A stretch of DNA of 64,000 nt, taken from Carboxylicivirga mesophila (GTDB lineage: Bacteria > Bacteroidota > Bacteroidia > Bacteroidales > Marinilabiliaceae). Below, in pieces: positions 58,897 to 64,000 of the stretch (within the stretch, counting starts at the first letter, position 1; each line of letters begins with the position of its first letter). The stretch is taken from assembly GCF_018271975.1 (NCBI RefSeq), contig NZ_JAGUCN010000007.1, forward strand, positions 1-64,000. The letters run 5' to 3'. The position numbers and the translations under genes were made by a program. A model generated the notes under the pieces. That model was not told the origin of the DNA, did not search any database, and saw only the letters and a program-made list of their open reading frames with translations.

Positions 58897-60336
58897 ATGA
58901 AGAATCTGCAATTACTATTGTCAATCTTGATACTTAGCCTGCTTGCCTCATGTGGTAGTCAGACACAAACTCAACAAGAAAATAAACGACCCAACATACT
59001 TTTATTGCTGGCGGATGATATGGGCTATGGCGAATTGGGTTGCTACGGTCAGGAGAAGATACAAACACCTGTTTTGGATAGTTTGGCGGAACAAGGCATG
59101 CGTTTTACCGATTTTTATGCGGGTAACGCAGTCTGTTCGCCATCACGGGCTGTATTGATGACTGGTCAGTCCTCATCCTATAACACCATACGTGGCAATA
59201 GCGGATATTATGGTGATGACCAATGGATGCGGGTAGCACTTAAAAATAGCGATGTAACCATGGCCGAGATGCTGCGTGAAGCAGGTTACCAAACCGGATT
59301 TGTAGGTAAGTGGCATTTGTGTGCACCTAACGATTTATCAACCTGGGCTTTTAATCGTGGATTTGATTATGCTGTGCAAGAGCAGTGGAGCTCTCGATTT
59401 GGGGGAGAACCTTATGACGAGCAGATGCATTGGGTTAATGGGAAGAAAGATTCGATTTATTATCATGTTAATGAGTGGGAATGTAAGGATGATTTCAGAA
59501 CTAAACTGGCTTTTAACTGGCTGGATACTATCAATACTGATCAACCATTTTTCTTATTTATGTCGTACCGTGCACCGCATGGGCATGAATATACCATTGG
59601 TAATAACACCCTTTATCAGGATAAGGACTGGCCGGAAGCAGAGCGCTTACATGCATCTAAAATCACGCTTTTGGACAAGCAGGTTGGACGTATGTTGGCC
59701 AAGCTGGAAGAGATGGGAGAACTGGATAATACATTGATAGTATTCACCAGCGATAATGGTGCGCACAAAGAGGGACGGGGTCACAGTCCTCAATTCTTTA
59801 AAAGTAATGGCCGGTTTAAAGGTATTAAACGCGATTTGTATGAAGGGGGCATCCGTGTGCCGATGATAGCCTGCTGGAAAGGTAAAATCCAACCCTCCAG
59901 CCTATCAGGTCATATTGGAAGTGCGCAGGATTTGATGCCAACATTTGCTGAATTGGCAGGGGCTTCTCTTCCTGAAAGTTCAAATGGTCTTTCACTTCTA
60001 CCAGTACTAACCGGAAAGGGGCAAACGGAACATGAATTCCTTAATTGGGAAATACAACTGGATGGCTGGTATCGAATCATGCCTACGGGAGGATTCCGTC
60101 AGTCGGCTCGTATTGGCAACTGGAAAGGTGTACGCTATGGCATTGATAGCAAGACTGAGTTGTATAATTTGGAGACCGATGCCGAAGAAAAGCACAATGT
60201 CGCCAATGAACATCCTGACTTGGTGAAACAAATGGAAGAAGTCTTTAAAAACCGAACAGAAAACCCGGTTTTTCCTAATGGGGGTGTTATACAGGATTAT
60301 AAACCTTCAGACCGGTATAAATCGACGGATAAATAA
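58897..60336 (+). CDS. S1 sulfatase, B-related (lipoprotein)
   Basis: The 479-residue lipoprotein (LLASC, Cys19) has LADDMGYGELGCYG, FGly site CSPSR (Cys80) followed by AVLMTG and YNTIRGN, GKWHLC, second metal site TSDNGAH, and RDLYEGGIRVP. These blocks make it a relative of sulfatase B at 35863-37302, but it keeps the usual His in GKWH. It is 32 nt after C3 and 15 nt before the GH2 gene, so stepwise desulfation and beta-galactoside cleavage probably occur together. Sulfate position is unknown. Confidence 0.92.
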   Translation: MKNLQLLLSILILSLLASCGSQTQTQQENKRPNILLLLADDMGYGELGCYGQEKIQTPVLDSLAEQGMRFTDFYAGNAVCSPSRAVLMTGQSSSYNTIRGNSGYYGDDQWMRVALKNSDVTMAEMLREAGYQTGFVGKWHLCAPNDLSTWAFNRGFDYAVQEQWSSRFGGEPYDEQMHWVNGKKDSIYYHVNEWECKDDFRTKLAFNWLDTINTDQPFFLFMSYRAPHGHEYTIGNNTLYQDKDWPEAERLHASKITLLDKQVGRMLAKLEEMGELDNTLIVFTSDNGAHKEGRGHSPQFFKSNGRFKGIKRDLYEGGIRVPMIACWKGKIQPSSLSGHIGSAQDLMPTFAELAGASLPESSNGLSLLPVLTGKGQTEHEFLNWEIQLDGWYRIMPTGGFRQSARIGNWKGVRYGIDSKTELYNLETDAEEKHNVANEHPDLVKQMEEVFKNRTENPVFPNGGVIQDYKPSDRYKSTDK

Positions 60337-60351
60337 TAATACAGAAGAATT

Positions 60352-62820
60352 ATGAAGCATTTTATCATTCAACTAATTTTTCTGGGATTGATAAGTACCA
60401 GTTGCATGGAGCAGGCAGGAGGACGAAGGGTGGAGTTATTAGATAACAACTGGCAGTTTATCAATGAGGATATTGACGGAGCTGAACTGTTAGATTGTAA
60501 TACGGATAATTGGGAAATCGTTACGATTCCACACGATTGGGCTATTAAAGGGCCTTTTGATGAAGACATTGATAAGCAAAGTGGAATTATCAGACAGAAT
60601 AATGAAAAGATAGCCACTCAAAAGACAGGTAGAACAGGGGCTCTGCCACATGTTGGAGTGGGGTGGTATCGCAAGACCTTTACCGTGCCGGACTATACAG
60701 CAAGCAAGAGAGTGCTCTTAACCTTTGACGGAGCCATGAGTCAGCCTCAGGTTTTTATTAATGGGAAAAAGGCTGGAGAATGGAAAAATGGTTATAACTA
60801 TTTCTATTTCGACATCAGTCAATTTGTTCAGGCGGGTGATAATCTCTTAGCTGTGCGATTGGAGAACCAGCCCTATTCATCGCGCTGGTACCCGGGCGCT
60901 GGTTTATACCGAAAAGTGCAATTGATTGTAAAAGATGAGGTGTCGTTTAAGCATTGGGGGCATTTTATAACCACGCCACAAGTCTCTAACGAAAGTGCGA
61001 CCGTCAATATCAGAAGCAACCTGAACGGCAAAGGTGTTTATGTAAAAACGCTTATTAAAGATGCAGACGGAAATATAGTTGCCAGGCATCAATCCGAGGT
61101 ATCCGATGGTAATGAAGTAGAGCAAACGATAGTGGTGCAGTATCCAGCTATCTGGGATGTGGATACGCCAAACCTTTACTACGCCGAGCTAAACTTATAT
61201 AAAAATGGTGTGCTGAAGGACCAGGAGACGGTTCGTTTTGGTATCCGTAAAATAGAATACAATGCTGATAAAGGTGGGTTTTTATTGAATGATAAGGTCA
61301 CCAAATTTAAAGGGGTGTGCTTGCATCATGATTTAGGGCCCTTGGGTGCAGCAGTCAATAAGGCGGCCTTAAAACGCCAATTGACTATCCTGAAAGATAT
61401 GGGCTGTAATGCCATTCGTTCATCCCATAACATGCCATCACTTGAGCAATTGGAATTATGCGATGAGATGGGCTTCCTGTTTCTGGCAGAGAGTTTTGAT
61501 GAATGGAAAAAGCCAAAGATGCAAAACGGCTATAACTTGTTTTTTGATGAGTGGGCTGAAAAAGATGTGGTGAACTTGGTGCACGCAACACGCAATCACC
61601 CCTGTATTGTAATGTGGAGTGCAGGTAATGAAGTGCCAGACCAATGGGGCAAAGAAGGTGTGGAGCGAGCAAGATGGTTACAGGATATTTTTCATCGCGA
61701 AGATCCGACGCGCCCGGTGACGGTGGGGATGGATCAGGTAGAAGCAACCATGAAAAGTGGCTTTGGAGCTGTGATGGATATACCTGGCTTGAATTACCGC
61801 GTTCACCTTTATGATGAAGCTTATGAGAAATTTCCACAAGGCATGCTATTGGGTTCTGAAACAGCTTCGACTGTCAGCTCCAGAGGTTTTTACCGCTTTC
61901 CGGTAAAACCAATTAAGGACGATTACAATGCCTCTATAGCACAGAAAGAAGCTATTTATGGAGATACCTATCAATGTTCGTCATACGACCTGGAGTATTG
62001 TGGCTGGTCTAATTTACCGGAGGATGACTTCGTGTTGCAGGATGATAAGCCTTGGGTAATTGGTGAGTTTGTATGGACAGGGTTTGATTACCTTGGTGAA
62101 CCAACACCTTTCGACCAGTTTTGGCCATCGCGCAGTTCCTATTTTGGCATTTGCGATTTAGCAGGCATACCCAAAGATCGTTATTATCTATATCGTAGTC
62201 GTTGGAATACCGAGGATGAAACCTTACATATCCTACCACATTGGAATTGGGAAGGCCGCGAAGGCGAAACAACACCAGTATTTGTCTATACTAATTATAA
62301 CAGTGCTGAGCTATTTGTCAATGGTGTTAGTCAGGGTATTCAAACGAAAGGCAAGGGGAAGACTTTGCAACATCGTTATCGTTTAATGTGGATGGATGTG
62401 AAATACGAACCGGGAACCATTAAAGTGGTGGCTTTTGATGATAATGGCAAAGTTGTAGCTGAAAAAGAAGTGCATACAGCAGGCAAACCCCATCACATCG
62501 AATTAAGTGCAGACAGGAGGAACATTCATGCCGATGGGCAAGACCTTGCCTATGTGACGGTCTCGGTGGTTGATATAGATGGCAATCTGTGTCCGTATGC
62601 CAATCATCAATTGGAATTTGAAGTGTCAGGAGCCGGTCAATTTAAAGCCGTTTGTAATGGCGATGCCACCTCATTGGAAATGTTTCATAAGCCAACCATG
62701 AAAGCTTTTAATGGTCAGTTGGTAGTGACAGTTCAATCAATGAACGAGACAGGAGATATTCAGCTGAAAGTTAAGAGCGAAGGTCTGAAAACAGCAAGCA
62801 TTACAATTAAAACGAAATAA
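60352..62820 (+). CDS. GH2 beta-galactosidase-type enzyme with DUF4982-like C-terminus (lipoprotein)
   Basis: The 822-residue lipoprotein (ISTSC, Cys18) has the short GH2 form: sugar-binding domain (25-195, PHDWAIKGPF, VGWYRKTF, YPGAGLYRKVQ), Ig-like domain (200-300), TIM barrel (305-610) with acid/base Glu427 in WSAGNEVPDQ and likely nucleophile Glu503 in LGSETASTVSSRG, then a DUF4982-like domain and an Ig-like/invasin-type domain (ADGQDLAYVTVSVVD). Such enzymes are typically exo-beta-galactosidases in marine and gut PULs. Located between two sulfatases, it probably cleaves beta-galactosides after sulfate removal. Beta-glucuronidase activity cannot be excluded from sequence. Confidence 0.9.
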   Translation: MKHFIIQLIFLGLISTSCMEQAGGRRVELLDNNWQFINEDIDGAELLDCNTDNWEIVTIPHDWAIKGPFDEDIDKQSGIIRQNNEKIATQKTGRTGALPHVGVGWYRKTFTVPDYTASKRVLLTFDGAMSQPQVFINGKKAGEWKNGYNYFYFDISQFVQAGDNLLAVRLENQPYSSRWYPGAGLYRKVQLIVKDEVSFKHWGHFITTPQVSNESATVNIRSNLNGKGVYVKTLIKDADGNIVARHQSEVSDGNEVEQTIVVQYPAIWDVDTPNLYYAELNLYKNGVLKDQETVRFGIRKIEYNADKGGFLLNDKVTKFKGVCLHHDLGPLGAAVNKAALKRQLTILKDMGCNAIRSSHNMPSLEQLELCDEMGFLFLAESFDEWKKPKMQNGYNLFFDEWAEKDVVNLVHATRNHPCIVMWSAGNEVPDQWGKEGVERARWLQDIFHREDPTRPVTVGMDQVEATMKSGFGAVMDIPGLNYRVHLYDEAYEKFPQGMLLGSETASTVSSRGFYRFPVKPIKDDYNASIAQKEAIYGDTYQCSSYDLEYCGWSNLPEDDFVLQDDKPWVIGEFVWTGFDYLGEPTPFDQFWPSRSSYFGICDLAGIPKDRYYLYRSRWNTEDETLHILPHWNWEGREGETTPVFVYTNYNSAELFVNGVSQGIQTKGKGKTLQHRYRLMWMDVKYEPGTIKVVAFDDNGKVVAEKEVHTAGKPHHIELSADRRNIHADGQDLAYVTVSVVDIDGNLCPYANHQLEFEVSGAGQFKAVCNGDATSLEMFHKPTMKAFNGQLVVTVQSMNETGDIQLKVKSEGLKTASITIKTK

Positions 62821-62875
62821 CAAAGACATACGGAAGAAAGAGATAAGTATAAGAAGATTAATTTAAAACAAAAAT

Positions 62876-64000
62876 ATGGTACGCAACAAGTTGTCAATTA
62901 TCTCCAGTGTCTTCTTACTGGTTTGCCTGAATTTGAATATTAATGCAAAAGGAAAAACAGATAAACCCAACTTCATTATTATTCTGGCTGATGATTTAGG
63001 ATACGGTGATGTTGGTTTTACTGGCAGTACCCAAATTAGAACGCCAAATATTGATGCGTTAGCCAACGCCGGCGTAACCTTTACGCAGGGCTACGTATCG
63101 GCACCTGTTTGCGGACCATCAAGAGCAGGTTTAATGACAGGTCGTAACCAGGTGAATTTTGGTTTTGATAACAACCCAATCGTTGACCTGCCTCAGTTTG
63201 ATGAAAATTTCGTTGGTTTACCTGTTAACGAAACCACTATTGCCGATCGCTTAGCTGAATTGGGTTATGTCAATGGTTTGATTGGTAAATGGCATTTGGG
63301 GGAAGCAGAGCATTTTCATCCCTTAAAGCGAGGTTTTCACGAGTTTTGGGGTTACCTGGGCGGTGGTCACAATTATGTGCCAACGAATCCGAAAGGTGAA
63401 CCATACCCGTATAAGATTCTGTGCAACTATAAAGAGCCTCAACCCATCACTTATATTACCGATGATAAGGGTGATGAATGTGTGGATTTTATCCGTCGTC
63501 ATAAAGATGAACCGTTCTTTTTGTATGCTTCGTTTAATGCACCGCATGCACCCATGCAAGCTACTAAAGAAGATTTAAAATTGTATGCACATATAAAAGA
63601 TGAAAAGCGCCGTACCTACTGTGCCATGACTCATCGTCTGGATGTAAATGTTGGCCGCATCATGAAGGAGCTTAAAAAGCAAAAGATAGATGAGAATACC
63701 GTCGTTGTCTTTTTTAGTGACAATGGCGGTCCTTGCCACCATAATGCATCCTTAAATATGCCCTTACGTGGTGCAAAAGGTACCTTGTTAGAAGGTGGTA
63801 TCCGTGTGCCATTTACGATGACTTGGCCTAAGCACTTAAAGGCAGGTACTGAGTTTAATCATCCTATATCAAGTCTTGATTTAACACCCACTTTTGTTGC
63901 TTTAGCCGGTGGTAGCATTGATGCCAAAGCCAAACTGGATGGCGTAAATATCTTCCCGTATGTTAATGGAGAAGAGGCGGGACGTCCGCATGACGAAATG
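62876..64000 (+). CDS. S1 sulfatase, S1_19-like (3' end outside window)
   Basis: Frame open from the ATG at 62876 to the last base: 375 codons with no stop. It has a cleaved signal (LNINAK), LADDLGYGDVG, FGly site CGPSR (Cys79), TGRNQVNFGFDNNP, GKWHLG, and second metal site FSDNGGP, then LEGGIRVPF. The TGR.Q..FGF.NP block and overall order match the sulfatase at 24497-25903. Only the C-terminal subdomain (about 80-110 residues) lies beyond the window. It continues the operon from 57356, with 55 nt after the GH2 stop. Confidence 0.92.
   Translation, partial: MVRNKLSIISSVFLLVCLNLNINAKGKTDKPNFIIILADDLGYGDVGFTGSTQIRTPNIDALANAGVTFTQGYVSAPVCGPSRAGLMTGRNQVNFGFDNNPIVDLPQFDENFVGLPVNETTIADRLAELGYVNGLIGKWHLGEAEHFHPLKRGFHEFWGYLGGGHNYVPTNPKGEPYPYKILCNYKEPQPITYITDDKGDECVDFIRRHKDEPFFLYASFNAPHAPMQATKEDLKLYAHIKDEKRRTYCAMTHRLDVNVGRIMKELKKQKIDENTVVVFFSDNGGPCHHNASLNMPLRGAKGTLLEGGIRVPFTMTWPKHLKAGTEFNHPISSLDLTPTFVALAGGSIDAKAKLDGVNIFPYVNGEEAGRPHDEM

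Overview
The window is about 64 kb of a Bacteroidota chromosome and almost all of it is one very large, nearly unidirectional (+ strand) polysaccharide utilization locus (PUL) for a sulfated galactan. Evidence for the phylum: two tandem SusC/SusD pairs, type IX secretion (T9SS) C-terminal sorting domains at both 1-581 and 26065-28428, promoters of the TAnnTTTG type, and almost no Shine-Dalgarno sequences. A marine Marinilabiliales/Flavobacteriia-like host is an inference from the gene content; nothing here fixes the genus.

Layout. 1-581: 3' end of a T9SS-secreted protein. 921-1313: decayed 3' end of a sulfatase. 1692-2201: small membrane/TPR protein. 2811-6302: sulfatase pair A1-C1. 6303-7352: gene-poor kilobase with a tRNA-3'-end-like sequence and the N-terminal stub of a hybrid two-component (HTCS-like) sensor. 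7353-8237: AraC regulator. 8443-19507: sugar catabolic operon (aldehyde dehydrogenase, RhaT-like symporter, enolase-superfamily cycloisomerase, GH2, GH78-like, KDPG-type aldolase, PfkB kinase) closed by a strong terminator. 19739-22651: three lipoprotein esterase-like genes. 22947-30265: three sulfatases around a T9SS-secreted beta-helix protein. 30689-33814: LacZ-type GH2. 33937-38896: sulfatases A2-B-C2 (A and C duplicated from 2811-6302, or the reverse). 39095-43860: two sulfatases and a second beta-helix protein. 44522-56963: SusC-SusD-SusC-SusD, a surface lipoprotein and a third beta-helix protein. 57356-64000: sulfatases, another GH2 and a sulfatase cut by the window end. In all there are 13 sulfatases with an intact CxPSR site (one truncated by the window) plus one remnant.

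How it works (inference). The set dehydrogenase + galactarolactone-cycloisomerase-like enolase + PfkB kinase + KDPG-type aldolase matches the DauA-D route for 3,6-anhydro-galactose (anhydrogalactose -> anhydrogalactonate -> 2-keto-3-deoxy-galactonate -> 6-phosphate -> pyruvate + glyceraldehyde-3-phosphate), and AraC next to it fits the carrageenan regulon of Zobellia. With the many sulfatases and two beta-galactosidase-type GH2 enzymes, the likely substrate is a carrageenan-type (or agar/porphyran-type) galactan. No GH16, GH82, GH117, GH127/129 or GH150 is recognised. Three related right-handed beta-helix proteins, apparently placed in three compartments (secreted, lipoprotein, periplasmic), are the best candidates for the missing depolymerase/exo-hydrolase steps.

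Regulation. A box TTGGATAA lies exactly 39 nt upstream of a TAnnTTTG -7 element before the catabolic operon, the secreted beta-helix gene and the first susC; a degenerate copy with the same spacing precedes the sulfatase at 28637 and a looser copy precedes the LacZ-type gene. This looks like the operator of the PUL activator.
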